NCBI GenBank assembly: GCA_902465605.1
Contig: CABQNT010000008.1
Location: 62,001 to 126,000 of the forward strand
Direction of reading: 5' to 3'
DNA from: Prevotella sp902465605
GTDB lineage: Bacteria; Bacteroidota; Bacteroidia; Bacteroidales; Bacteroidaceae
Length of the DNA stretch: 64,000 nucleotides
Positions within the stretch are counted from its first letter, which is position 1, and every line of letters begins with the position of its first letter. Made by a program: the position numbers and the translations under genes. This document shows, piece by piece, positions 45,830 to 54,639 of this stretch. The notes beneath the pieces were generated by a model. It saw only the letters and a program-made list of their open reading frames with translations, searched no databases and was not told the DNA's origin.

Positions 45830-46660
45830 TTACGATATGCGACGAATGTAGCCATTAAAGGTATTTCTGATGGAAGGAACCTTGAGCAGCAGGCATTCGA
45901 AAACCACGACAGCTACAACGCAAGTAGCGATTCCCAATGCAACGTCGATGAGGTAGTGATGACTGGTGTACACGGCAGTCCACCAGATGCCCAAGCAGAT
46001 GATGGCAAAAGTGGCAATGACCGCTTTTCGTTGTCGGCTTATCACGGCATAAATGGTTGCTACAAGCATGTAGGCCGCATGCAGTGATGGAATGGCGGCA
46101 AACACATTGGCGTTTTTGCCATAGAGCGACTGGAACACGGGAATGCCGATGAGTTCATCGAATCTGCCCAGTCCGGCAACGTTTCCACTGGTGTGCAGCA
46201 GGGGTTCAAAACCATATTGCATGACATACCAGGGTGGGGCGGCGGGATGGATGTAGTAACCAGCAAATCCCACGAGGTTGACGAAAAGGAATGCCGTTGA
46301 GAAGTGAAGATAATGCTTGCGGTCGCCCTTAAGGTAAAGGTACAGGCTGAACGCTATAGGCACAGGAACCCAGCAGAGGTAGAAAAAACCAGCTAAAAGG
46401 TCGGCTGCCGTGCAGTGGTGTTGCGCGAAAAATTCGTTAGGCGTGAGCGTTCCGGCTGCTGTGGTGATGCCGAAAAGTTGTTTCTCTGCCTCATAGAGGT
46501 CACGAATGTCTATTGGGTTGACCATGTAGTTGGGGTAAAGCCGCATCACGTCATAGGTACAACCAAACAAGGCCCATGGGGTTAAGGCCAAGGCCAATTT
46601 GCGTGTGGGCTTGTAGGCTGCCAACACGATGTATAACAAGATGATGTAAATACTGAACAC
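45830..46660 (-). CDS. PAP2-family protein, inositol phosphorylceramide synthase-like
   Basis: A 276-residue membrane protein with about six spans. Its lipid phosphatase/transferase motifs are AAIPSLHAAYM and YTSHHYLIDVALG, close to the PSLHA and HHYVID motifs of AUR1-type inositol phosphorylceramide synthases. GYYIHPAAPPWYV precedes them. The start is a GTG directly after the stop of the phosphatidyltransferase gene; no ATG start keeps the first span. As the last gene of the PgpA-GtrA-phosphatidyltransferase cluster, it most likely moves phosphoinositol to ceramide, as proposed for the Bacteroides thetaiotaomicron BT_1522-1526 locus. Confidence 0.82.
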   Translation of the reverse strand: MFSIYIILLYIVLAAYKPTRKLALALTPWALFGCTYDVMRLYPNYMVNPIDIRDLYEAEKQLFGITTAAGTLTPNEFFAQHHCTAADLLAGFFYLCWVPVPIAFSLYLYLKGDRKHYLHFSTAFLFVNLVGFAGYYIHPAAPPWYVMQYGFEPLLHTSGNVAGLGRFDELIGIPVFQSLYGKNANVFAAIPSLHAAYMLVATIYAVISRQRKAVIATFAIICLGIWWTAVYTSHHYLIDVALGIATCVVAVVVFECLLLKVPSIRNTFNGYIRRIS

Positions 46661-47299
46661 TTATCGGTCTTTCAATTGTTTGTAACAATGCGCTACGCGC
46701 CAAAAGGCAGTGATGTTGGCCAAAACAGCGATGAGCGTCATGCCCCCGATGAGCCACCATAGATTGCTGGTCATGCCGGTGATGATGGCAGCCAAGGCCG
46801 TCACCACGACACGCTCCGGACGTTGCATCAGTCCCACCTTGCACTCAATGCCCAGACCTTCGGCTCGGGCCCGCACATAACTCACCATGATGGAACCTAC
46901 CAGGGCCAGGAATGTAATGACACCTGCCCAGATTCCTGAAGCGGTCATCAGGTAAAGCGTGATGCCGAAGAGCGAGAAGAGTTCGCTGTAGCGGTCTAAA
47001 GTGCTATCCCAGAATGCGCCAAAAGTAGTGGACATGTTGCCCAAACGCGCCAATCGGCCATCCATCATGTCAAACAAACCGGAGAAAAGGAGAATAGCTC
47101 CTCCCCAGCCAATCCAAGAAAATCCCATGGATATCGGCATGAGTTGACTGGCATGGATGAAGAGGAATGCGGCGACGACGTTGCCGACAAAACCGATGGT
47201 TGTCACCATGTTGGGCGTGATTCCCATCTTTATCATTCCCTTGATGATGGGATTGATGAGGGTATAAATGAGTTTTTGTAAATAGTCTCTATATTTCAT
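46661..47299 (-). CDS. CDP-alcohol phosphatidyltransferase (PI-phosphate synthase-like)
   Basis: A 212-residue membrane enzyme carrying the full CDP-alcohol motif DG-x2-AR-x8-G-x3-D-x3-D, read in DMMDGRLARL and GAFWDSTLDR. It joins CDP-diacylglycerol to an alcohol headgroup. A longer call from TTG at 47308 would overlap the GtrA stop; the ATG at 47299 is chosen. In the B. thetaiotaomicron inositol-lipid locus the matching gene makes phosphatidylinositol phosphate, and the neighbours here point to the same reaction. Other headgroups cannot be excluded from sequence alone. Confidence 0.87.
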   Translation of the reverse strand: MKYRDYLQKLIYTLINPIIKGMIKMGITPNMVTTIGFVGNVVAAFLFIHASQLMPISMGFSWIGWGGAILLFSGLFDMMDGRLARLGNMSTTFGAFWDSTLDRYSELFSLFGITLYLMTASGIWAGVITFLALVGSIMVSYVRARAEGLGIECKVGLMQRPERVVVTALAAIITGMTSNLWWLIGGMTLIAVLANITAFWRVAHCYKQLKDR

Positions 47300-47304
47300 C
47301 GTGT

Positions 47305-47805
47305 TCAATTTTCTATGTCAGGTAGGATAAACGCCTCGGAGGATGTAGATTCCGGCAATTCTATCGTTGTTTTTTTCTTGTTGATTATTTTCTTCAGAGG
47401 TCGGCTTAGCTTTGCGTTAAACACAAACAGTCGTTGCATTTGGTAGTTCCACAATACGGCAACGGCGATGGCGACAGCCGCTTTGACGATGATGAAACTT
47501 ACACCTGTCGCTTCTGTTAGGGAAAGGGTGCCAAAGGTGTTGAGCAGAATGCTTCCCGCCCACACTATCATATACCGTGCTGCTACGTGACGCTTATTGA
47601 TAGAGTCGGGATGGAACACCCATTTGTAATTGATGATGCAGTTGGTGATTCCTCCCATGAGGGCGCCGATAAAGGTGGAATAACCGTACCATAATTCAGC
47701 AAATTGCGCCAAGATGATGGTGACGGCAAAGTCGACGAACGATGCTATCCAAGCTGATATCTGCGCTTTGCCGAAGGTGATGACAGCATTTTTTATATAG
47801 CCCAT
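47305..47805 (-). CDS. GtrA-family membrane protein
   Basis: A 166-residue protein with four spans of the GtrA type (KAQISAWIASFVDFAVTIIL, GALMGGITNCIINYKWVF, LLNTFGTLSLTEATG and VLWNYQMQRLFVF). GtrA proteins are linked to flipping of lipid-linked sugars. A basic and acidic cytosolic tail follows. It overlaps the PgpA gene by 13 bases and is followed 5 bases later by the phosphatidyltransferase, so it belongs to the lipid cluster. It may flip or present an inositol lipid; this is inference. Confidence 0.85.
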   Translation of the reverse strand: MGYIKNAVITFGKAQISAWIASFVDFAVTIILAQFAELWYGYSTFIGALMGGITNCIINYKWVFHPDSINKRHVAARYMIVWAGSILLNTFGTLSLTEATGVSFIIVKAAVAIAVAVLWNYQMQRLFVFNAKLSRPLKKIINKKKTTIELPESTSSEAFILPDIEN

Positions 47806-48263
47806 TGTGTGAAAAGAATGATGATGAGACTATAAACGCCAGCCAATAGGTCGTCTGCCATCACCCAGAAACCACCGTGACGACGGTCCAACGTTCTAAT
47901 ACCCAATGGCTTCATGATGTCAAAGAATCTAAAGAGGACGAAGGAGGCTACTATGTACCAGCCATTTTGTACAGGTACAGCCAGCAGCGGCATCCACATA
48001 CCAATCATCTCGTCAATGACCACTCGCTTGGGATCTTCACCCCAAAATGGTTCCAACTCGTTGGCAGCCCAGGTGCCGAAAGCAGTAAATAAAACGATGA
48101 GGGCAAATGTGATGAAAAATAAGGTGGTGGGACTGAATGTGACCGCCATTGCCAGCCACAGGATTGTGGCCAGAAAAGCACCTGCAGTTCCTGGCCCCCA
48201 TGGCCAGAATCCGCTTCCGAAACCGGTGCCAATAATAACTGCTAACAGCGGCGGACGCTCCAT
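47793..48263 (-). CDS. PgpA-family phosphatidyl phosphatase
   Basis: A 156-residue membrane protein of the phosphatidylglycerophosphatase A family: VIIGTGFGSGFWPWGPGTAGAF, then KRVVIDEMIGMWMPL and RFFDIMKPLGIRTLDRR, with DDLLAGVYS at the end. A longer frame from a TTG at 48275 falls inside the -7 box TAATTTTG (48280-48273), so the ATG at 48263 is chosen. In this cluster it probably dephosphorylates phosphatidylinositol phosphate rather than PGP. It is the first gene of the minus-strand lipid operon. Confidence 0.85.
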   Translation of the reverse strand: MERPPLLAVIIGTGFGSGFWPWGPGTAGAFLATILWLAMAVTFSPTTLFFITFALIVLFTAFGTWAANELEPFWGEDPKRVVIDEMIGMWMPLLAVPVQNGWYIVASFVLFRFFDIMKPLGIRTLDRRHGGFWVMADDLLAGVYSLIIILFTQWAI

Positions 48264-48272
48264 AAGTAGGTG

Positions 48273-48304
48273 CAAAATTAATAGAAAAAATATTAATATC
48301 CAAA
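48273..48304 (-). promoter_or_regulatory. Promoter of the lipid cluster, near-leaderless
   Basis: On the minus strand, TTTG (48304-48301), 20 bases, TAATTTTG (48280-48273), then 9 bases to the ATG at 48263. Confidence 0.65.
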
Positions 48305-48334
48305 GAGTTTTCTTTAAAATTCTAAGATTATGTA

Positions 48335-48342
48335 TATCTTTG
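48335..48342 (+). promoter_or_regulatory. -7 box of the DUF5686 gene
   Basis: TATCTTTG with a leader of 75-115 bases. The leader contains a CCCCT/AGGGG hairpin and an alternative CCCTGA/TCAGGG pairing (48361-48398). Confidence 0.5.
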
Positions 48343-48423
48343 CATGATAGAGAGAAATCGCCCCTGACCGTCCATAGGGGGTGACCTACCTCAGGGTTTA
48401 AATGAAATTACAATATCGACAAG

Positions 48424-51003
48424 ATGTCACTTGCACCGGCAGGTGACCCTATATATAATAAGGTGAAGAGATTTTTTAGTTTTCTGTTTATAGTCATGAC
48501 TTTTGTCTGTGTAGCTCATGCGCAGATTACGGGTGTGATAGTAGATGAGGATGGGTATGCCATTCCATACGCTAGCGTGATGTATAAAGGCCATCATGTT
48601 GCTGTTGTCAGCGACATAGAAGGTAAATTCAGCATTGCCCGGCATGAGGGATGGGTGATGACAATCAGTTCAGTGGGTTTTAAACAGCAGTCTATTAAGG
48701 TAGATGCCAGTACAAAGCCACATCTGAACATCGTTTTGAAGGAAGATGCAAAACGCCTAAACGAGGTGGTGGTAAAGAGTAAGCGTGGTCGCTATTCACG
48801 CAAAAACAACCCTGCCGTGGAACTGATGCGGCGGGTGATTGCAGCCAAGAAGAAAAATCATCTGGATAATCATCCTTACTACCAGTATAACAAGTATCAA
48901 AAGCTTACGTTGTCTTTGAGTGACATCAAGCCAGAGGATTTGGAAAGTGGCAGACTGAGCAAGTCGCAGTGGATGTTGGACCAGATTGAAACCAGCAGCT
49001 ATAACAATAAGTTGGTTCTCCCAGTATCTGTAGACGAAACGGTAACGCAGCACATCTACCGCAAAGAGCCGAAGTCGGAGAAAAATATCATCAAAGGGCA
49101 TCAAAGTCAGGGTGTCAATAAGATTTTGCAAACAGGTGAAGCCTTGAACGTGATTATGAAAGACGTCTTTACGAACGTTGATATCTACGACGACTATGTT
49201 CGGCTGCTTCAGTATCCTTTCGTGAGTCCTATCGGGCGTACGGCCATCTCTTTTTATCGCTATTACATCGAAGACACGGTCTATGTAAATCGTGACTTGT
49301 GCTATCATCTACAGTTTATTCCCAATAACCAGCAAGACTTTGGCTTCCGCGGAGAGCTGTATGTTCTGGCCGATTCGACATTGCATGTGAAGAAATGTAA
49401 GTTGACCATACCGAAGAAAAGTGATGTGAACTTTGTCGAAGACCTGCATGTAGACCAAGAATACACCAAGCTCGATAACGGTGAGTGGGTGCTGACCAAG
49501 GATGATATGTGGGCTGAATTGTCACTAACGAGTTTTCTTTCCAAAGTACTGGTTGTGCGTAATACCCGCATGAGCGACTATGCTTTTGACGAATTGCCCA
49601 ACAAGATATTCAAGGGCAGGGCCAAAGTGCGGCATGAAGCCGATGCCATGGTTCGGGATGAGGATTTCTGGAATCGATATCGTGCGGTGGAATTGACGAA
49701 GGGTGAATCGTCTATGGATGCTTTCGTGCATCGTATGGAACAATCGAAAAACTTCAAATGGTTGTTGGTGGGCATCAAAGCACTTGTTGAAAATTATGTG
49801 GAGACAGGCAGCAGCCAACGCAAGAGCAAGTTCGATTTCGGCCCTATCAACACGCTTGTATCAAGCAACTTTGTGGATGGTTTGCGCTTCCGGATCAGCG
49901 GTAGAACGATGGCTGCACTCAATCCGCATCTGTTCTGGAATGGCTATGTGGCATACGGAACACGGTCGCAGAAAACCTATTACGGTTCAGAGGTGACCTA
50001 TGCCTTGAACAAAAAGAAGAACTCGCCGTTTGAGTTTCCACAACGTAATCTGGTCTTTGAGACCGCTTACGATGTGATGTCACCAGCCGATAAGTTTTTG
50101 ATACACAATAAAGACAATGCCTTTATGGCTATTAAGACTCAGAAGGTAGAACAGATGTATTTCTACAACCGCCAGAAACTATCGTTTATTTATGAAACAG
50201 ATTGGGGATTCAGTGTTAACACCTCTGTCAAAGCCGAGAGCAATGAGGTGGCAGGTGACTTGCACTTCATGCGCATGAGTGATCGTCAAGAGATTTTCAA
50301 GATAAGAACCACTGAGTTACAATTTGGCTTGCGCTATTGTCCTGGACAGACTTTCTTGAACACCAAACAGAAAAGAGTGCCCATCAACTTGGATAGTCCA
50401 GAGTTCAAAGTAAGCCATACCATGGGATTGAAAAACTTCCTGGGTGGACAATATACGATGAATTTTACGGAAGTTGGGGTTTACAAGCGGCAATGGCTGG
50501 GCAGTTGGGGTTATCTGAATGGATATGTCAACCTGGGTGCACAGTGGGACAAGGTGCCGTTCCCCTTGTTGATTATGCCACCGGTGAACCTTTCCTACTT
50601 TGAACACCCAGAGACATTCTCCATGATGCGTAACATGGAATTTCTGACAGACCGCTATGCTTTCTGGTCATTGTCATGGGACATGAATGGTAAGCTGCTG
50701 AATCGTATTCCTCTCATCAAACGACTGAAGTGGCGTGAATATATAGCTTTTAAGGGCATGTTTGGCACTCTGACTGACAAGAATAATCCCTTTTTGCAGC
50801 GCAATCAGGCCGATGAGATGCTGTTTGCCTTCCCGGAAGGGGCGTACGTCATGGACAAGAATGTACCCTATATGGAGATTGTGGCAGGTGTTCACAACAT
50901 TTTCAAATTCTTTGGGGTAGACTACATCCATCGTATCAATTACAACGGACATCCCAATACTAAAAAGAACGGAGTGAGGTTCAGCGTCATGATGACCTTC
51001 TAA
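48424..51003 (+). CDS. DUF5686 outer-membrane protein with carboxypeptidase-like domain
   Basis: An 859-residue envelope protein. After the signal peptide (FFSFLFIVMTFVCVAHAQ) comes a CarboxypepD_reg-like domain (ITGVIVDEDGYAIPYASVMY, about 37-120), a basic linker, and a long DUF5686 region ending in beta strands and a terminal Phe (RFSVMMTF), like an outer-membrane barrel. The function is unknown; the design recalls TonB-dependent receptors without a plug. The ATG at 48424 leaves a long n-region; a GTG at 48463 (VKRFFSFLF) would give a more typical signal peptide and may be the true start. A hairpin follows at 51033-51061. Confidence 0.85.
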   Translation: MSLAPAGDPIYNKVKRFFSFLFIVMTFVCVAHAQITGVIVDEDGYAIPYASVMYKGHHVAVVSDIEGKFSIARHEGWVMTISSVGFKQQSIKVDASTKPHLNIVLKEDAKRLNEVVVKSKRGRYSRKNNPAVELMRRVIAAKKKNHLDNHPYYQYNKYQKLTLSLSDIKPEDLESGRLSKSQWMLDQIETSSYNNKLVLPVSVDETVTQHIYRKEPKSEKNIIKGHQSQGVNKILQTGEALNVIMKDVFTNVDIYDDYVRLLQYPFVSPIGRTAISFYRYYIEDTVYVNRDLCYHLQFIPNNQQDFGFRGELYVLADSTLHVKKCKLTIPKKSDVNFVEDLHVDQEYTKLDNGEWVLTKDDMWAELSLTSFLSKVLVVRNTRMSDYAFDELPNKIFKGRAKVRHEADAMVRDEDFWNRYRAVELTKGESSMDAFVHRMEQSKNFKWLLVGIKALVENYVETGSSQRKSKFDFGPINTLVSSNFVDGLRFRISGRTMAALNPHLFWNGYVAYGTRSQKTYYGSEVTYALNKKKNSPFEFPQRNLVFETAYDVMSPADKFLIHNKDNAFMAIKTQKVEQMYFYNRQKLSFIYETDWGFSVNTSVKAESNEVAGDLHFMRMSDRQEIFKIRTTELQFGLRYCPGQTFLNTKQKRVPINLDSPEFKVSHTMGLKNFLGGQYTMNFTEVGVYKRQWLGSWGYLNGYVNLGAQWDKVPFPLLIMPPVNLSYFEHPETFSMMRNMEFLTDRYAFWSLSWDMNGKLLNRIPLIKRLKWREYIAFKGMFGTLTDKNNPFLQRNQADEMLFAFPEGAYVMDKNVPYMEIVAGVHNIFKFFGVDYIHRINYNGHPNTKKNGVRFSVMMTF

Positions 51004-51032
51004 GTGGATACAATGCCACGCTATTGCATTAG

Positions 51033-51061
51033 AATGAGTGCCCGCAGATGAGGCACTCATT
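51033..51061 (+). terminator. Hairpin after the DUF5686 gene
   Basis: AATGAGTGCC (51033-51042), 9-base loop, GGCACTCATT (51052-51061), 10 perfect pairs; no U-tract. Confidence 0.55.
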
Positions 51062-51109
51062 GGTTGATAGCCATGAGATAAATAGTCAGACTTGATAAAA
51101 TGTTACAAC

Positions 51110-51595
51110 ATGAGAAAAATTAAGAATCCCTGGATAGGAGTGGAGAAGTACAACTGCTATGGTTGTTGCCCAGACAATGAGATGGGGTTGAAGATGGAGT
51201 TTTATGAGGATGGCGACGACATCATCTCCTTTTGGAATCCACAAACACATGGCCAAGGGTGGGTAGGAACCATCCATGGGGGCATTCTTAGCACGCTCAT
51301 CGACGAGATAGCTGGGTGGGTGGTCATCCGAAAACTACAAACTACTGGCATGACCAGCAAGTTGGAAGTGCGCTATAAACAGCCGGTTGCCACGACAGAA
51401 CCACAATTAACCATACGTGCCCATATACGAGAGCGTCGGCGCAACTTGGTATTCATTGATGCAACCATCGAGAATGGGCAGGGTGAACTATGTGTTGAAG
51501 GGTCGACTGTTTATTCTGTATTCGATGAAAAACGAGCCAAAGAAATGGGCTTTCGTGGCTGTGAGTTGGAAGACGAACAACTGCTTTCCATGTAA
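51110..51595 (+). CDS. Hotdog-fold thioesterase (PaaI family)
   Basis: A 161-residue hotdog-fold protein. WVGTIHGGILSTLIDEIAGW is the family motif, with HGG and the catalytic acid in the following helix; LEVRYKQPVATTEPQLTIRA and GELCVEGSTVYSVF complete the fold. The N-terminal Cys-rich NCYGCCPDNEMGLKMEF is typical of many PaaI-like proteins. An in-frame TTG at 51092 is less likely than the ATG at 51110. The acyl-CoA substrate is unknown, and the gene stands alone. Confidence 0.87.
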   Translation: MRKIKNPWIGVEKYNCYGCCPDNEMGLKMEFYEDGDDIISFWNPQTHGQGWVGTIHGGILSTLIDEIAGWVVIRKLQTTGMTSKLEVRYKQPVATTEPQLTIRAHIRERRRNLVFIDATIENGQGELCVEGSTVYSVFDEKRAKEMGFRGCELEDEQLLSM

Positions 51596-52002
51596 CTTGT
51601 AAGTCATAATCAGGACAGTTTAACCTTACGAATCTAAAAAGAAGTATTATATATAGAAATCTTTGATAGTCCGCTTTTATCATCTTCTTCAACCGACCTC
51701 TAGGCGTATTGATGTTTCAAAGAAAAGCAGGGATTGAAAAACACTCAACATCGTTACAGGCAGGGAATTCACAGTCGGTTGCTCTTCGTTAGGTGTGAAG
51801 GCAATTGCTATCACTCCAGTTTCACCAATATGCTCAATATTGCTTAATTTTGCGTTTTTTATCGTTTAAAGCCTTTCTTATTCGGAAAAAAGTTGTACTT
51901 TAGCATGTTGAAATAAATAGGCAAAACGTCACAGAGCGAAATTAAATGTGCTTATAGACGATTTTAGACGGAATTTAACATTATATTTATACTAACGATT
52001 GA
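51596..52002. other. Intergenic region upstream of gyrA
   Basis: No gene is seen. Two possible -7 boxes for gyrA are TAATTTTG (51845-51852) and the imperfect TACTTTAG (51896-51903); neither has a clear -33 partner. Nothing else stands out. Confidence 0.45.
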
Positions 52003-54612
52003 ATGGACGAAAATCAGACAATTGATCATGACAGGATCATGAAGATTAACATTGAGGAGGAAATGAAGTCGTCATACATCGATTATTCGATGTCTGTGAT
52101 TGTGGCCCGTGCCCTTCCTGATGTACGAGATGGTTTCAAGCCTGTACACCGTCGTATCTTATACGGTATGCTGGGTATTAGCAATACAAGTGACAAGCCA
52201 TATAAGAAATGTGCTCGTGTAGTAGGTGAGGTGCTTGGTAAGTACCATCCTCATGGTGACAGTTCTGTGTATGGTGCCTTGGTACGTTTGGCACAAGACT
52301 GGAACATGCGCTACACGCTTGTAGACGGGCAAGGTAACTTTGGTAGTGTTGACGGTGACTCTGCTGCTGCCATGCGTTATACCGAATGTAGATTGTCAAA
52401 GATGGGTGAGCATGTCATGGACGACCTGGATAAGGATACCGTGGACATGGCCAGCAACTTTGACGACACTTTACAAGAGCCAACGGTTATGCCGACCAAG
52501 ATACCAAACCTGCTTGTAAACGGTGGAAATGGTATTGCGGTGGGTATGGCGACAAACATGCCAACTCATAATCTTCGTGAAGTGATAGAAGGCTGTTGCG
52601 CATATATCGACAACCCTGACATCGAGCTGGACGAACTGATGAAGCACATCCAGGCTCCTGATTTCCCGACGGGGGCTTATATCTATGGCCTGCAGGGCGT
52701 GAAGGATGCCTACGAAACCGGTCGAGGACGCATCATCATCAGAGCAAAAGCTGAAATTGAAAGTGATGAGAGCCATGATAAGATTGTTGTCACAGAAATT
52801 CCATACGGCGTTAACAAACAACAACTCATTGAATACATAGCAGCTCTTGTAAAAGAAGGTAAGCTGGACGGCATCTCAAACGTTAACGATGAATCGGGGC
52901 GGCAGGGAATGCGTATTGTTATTGACATCAAGCGGGATGCCAATGCCAATGTCATTTTAAACAAATTGTTTAAGATGACGGCTTTGCAAAGTTCGTTCTC
53001 GGTTAACAACATCGCGCTGGTTAAAGATCGTCCACGCTTGTTGAGCTTGAAAGAATGTGTGAAGTACTTTGTGGAGCATCGTCATGATGTAACTATTCGC
53101 AGAACCAAGTTTGAGTTGAAAAAAGCGCAAGAACGCGCCCATATCCTGGAAGGCTTGATTATTGCATGCGACAACATTGACGAAGTGGTTCACATCATCC
53201 GTGGAAGTAAGACGCCTTCGGAAGCTCAAACTAATTTGGAAAAGCGGTTTGACCTGGATAATCTGCAGAGTAAGGCCATTGTTGATATGCGTCTGTCTCA
53301 GTTGACAGGACTTCGTATGGATCAATTGCATGCAGAATATGATGAGTTGGAAAAACTCATCGCTTATTTGGAAAACATTCTTTCTGATCCCGAACTTTGC
53401 AAGAAGGTGATGAAGGATGAGCTGAACGAGGTGAAGGAGAAATACGGTGATGACCGCCGCACAAAGATTATTCCTGATGAACATGAGTTCAATGCAGAGG
53501 ATTTCTATCCAAATGATCCTGTTGTTATTACCGTGAGTCATCTTGGGTATATCAAGCGGACACCATTGTCAGACTTCCGCGAACAAGCCAGGGGTGGTGT
53601 TGGATCTAAGGGTGCCACACATCGTGATCAAGACTTCACGGAGTTTATCTATCCCGCTACCATGCACCAAACCATGTTGTTCTTCACCAAGAAGGGACGA
53701 TGCTATTGGCTCAAGTGCTATAACATACCAGAGGGAGCTAAGGATTCTAAGGGTCGTGCCATCCAGAATTTGCTCAACATCGACAGTGATGATGCTATCA
53801 ATGCAATCCTGCGTTTGCGAGGACTGGACGACGAGGAGTTCATTAATTCGCACTATGTCGTCTTTGCAACCAAAAACGGTACAGTGAAGAAAACAAGTCT
53901 TGAGGCTTATTCCCGTCCACGAACCAATGGTGTCATTGCCATCAATATAGCGGAGGGAGACGAAGTGGTTGATGTGAGATTGACCAATGGTGAAAACGAA
54001 CTCATTCTGGCTAACCGCAATGGTAGGGCAGTGCGTTTCGATGAAAACACCGTTCGCACCATGGGACGTACCGCAACCGGTGTTCGTGGTATGCGACTGG
54101 ATGATGGTGACGATGCTGTAGTTGGCATGATTGTTGTTAATGATCCTGTTAACGAGACGGTCATGGTAGTCAGTGAAAACGGCTATGGCAAGCGTTCTTT
54201 GGTAGAGGATTACAGAAAAACCAATCGTGGTGGTAAAGGTGTCAAGACACTGAGCATTACAGATAAGACAGGACGTCTGGTTGCGATTAAGAACGTGACT
54301 GATAACAATGATTTGATGATTATCAATAAGAGTGGTATTACCATTAGATTGGCTGTCTCGGAATGTCGTGTGATGGGCCGTGCTACACAAGGTGTACGAT
54401 TGATTAATCTGTCAAAGAAGAACGATGTCATCGCCAGTGTATGTAAGACCATGAGCTCAGAACTGGAAGCATCTTTGGAAGAAGATAATAAAGAGGAATT
54501 GGATCAGCCCGATAGAGAGGGAGAGGATACCATGAACTCTGGGTCAGACAAGACAACTGCTGAAAAGGCTCCATTGGTAGATTTTGATGATGAGTTGGAG
54601 CCTAACGAATAA
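52003..54612 (+). CDS. gyrA: DNA gyrase subunit A
   Basis: An 869-residue type II topoisomerase subunit. The cleavage core has SYIDYSMSVIVARALPDVRDG, the quinolone region KYHPHGDSSVYGALVRLAQDW, and the active Tyr in AAAMRYTECRLSKM. The C-terminal pinwheel has six repeats, and the GyrA box, QARGGVGSKG, marks gyrase as opposed to topoisomerase IV. The position of E. coli Asp87 is Gly here and Ser83 is kept. An acidic tail ends the protein. It has a 407-base upstream gap and is followed 27 bases later by the TPR gene. Confidence 0.97.
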   Translation: MDENQTIDHDRIMKINIEEEMKSSYIDYSMSVIVARALPDVRDGFKPVHRRILYGMLGISNTSDKPYKKCARVVGEVLGKYHPHGDSSVYGALVRLAQDWNMRYTLVDGQGNFGSVDGDSAAAMRYTECRLSKMGEHVMDDLDKDTVDMASNFDDTLQEPTVMPTKIPNLLVNGGNGIAVGMATNMPTHNLREVIEGCCAYIDNPDIELDELMKHIQAPDFPTGAYIYGLQGVKDAYETGRGRIIIRAKAEIESDESHDKIVVTEIPYGVNKQQLIEYIAALVKEGKLDGISNVNDESGRQGMRIVIDIKRDANANVILNKLFKMTALQSSFSVNNIALVKDRPRLLSLKECVKYFVEHRHDVTIRRTKFELKKAQERAHILEGLIIACDNIDEVVHIIRGSKTPSEAQTNLEKRFDLDNLQSKAIVDMRLSQLTGLRMDQLHAEYDELEKLIAYLENILSDPELCKKVMKDELNEVKEKYGDDRRTKIIPDEHEFNAEDFYPNDPVVITVSHLGYIKRTPLSDFREQARGGVGSKGATHRDQDFTEFIYPATMHQTMLFFTKKGRCYWLKCYNIPEGAKDSKGRAIQNLLNIDSDDAINAILRLRGLDDEEFINSHYVVFATKNGTVKKTSLEAYSRPRTNGVIAINIAEGDEVVDVRLTNGENELILANRNGRAVRFDENTVRTMGRTATGVRGMRLDDGDDAVVGMIVVNDPVNETVMVVSENGYGKRSLVEDYRKTNRGGKGVKTLSITDKTGRLVAIKNVTDNNDLMIINKSGITIRLAVSECRVMGRATQGVRLINLSKKNDVIASVCKTMSSELEASLEEDNKEELDQPDREGEDTMNSGSDKTTAEKAPLVDFDDELEPNE

Positions 54613-54639
54613 AAATAAACCTTTAAAAATAACGAAATT

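Noticed and set aside
53569..54390. 273-codon frame antisense to gyrA
   Set aside because: It is fully within the gyrA pinwheel repeats and has no recognisable features.
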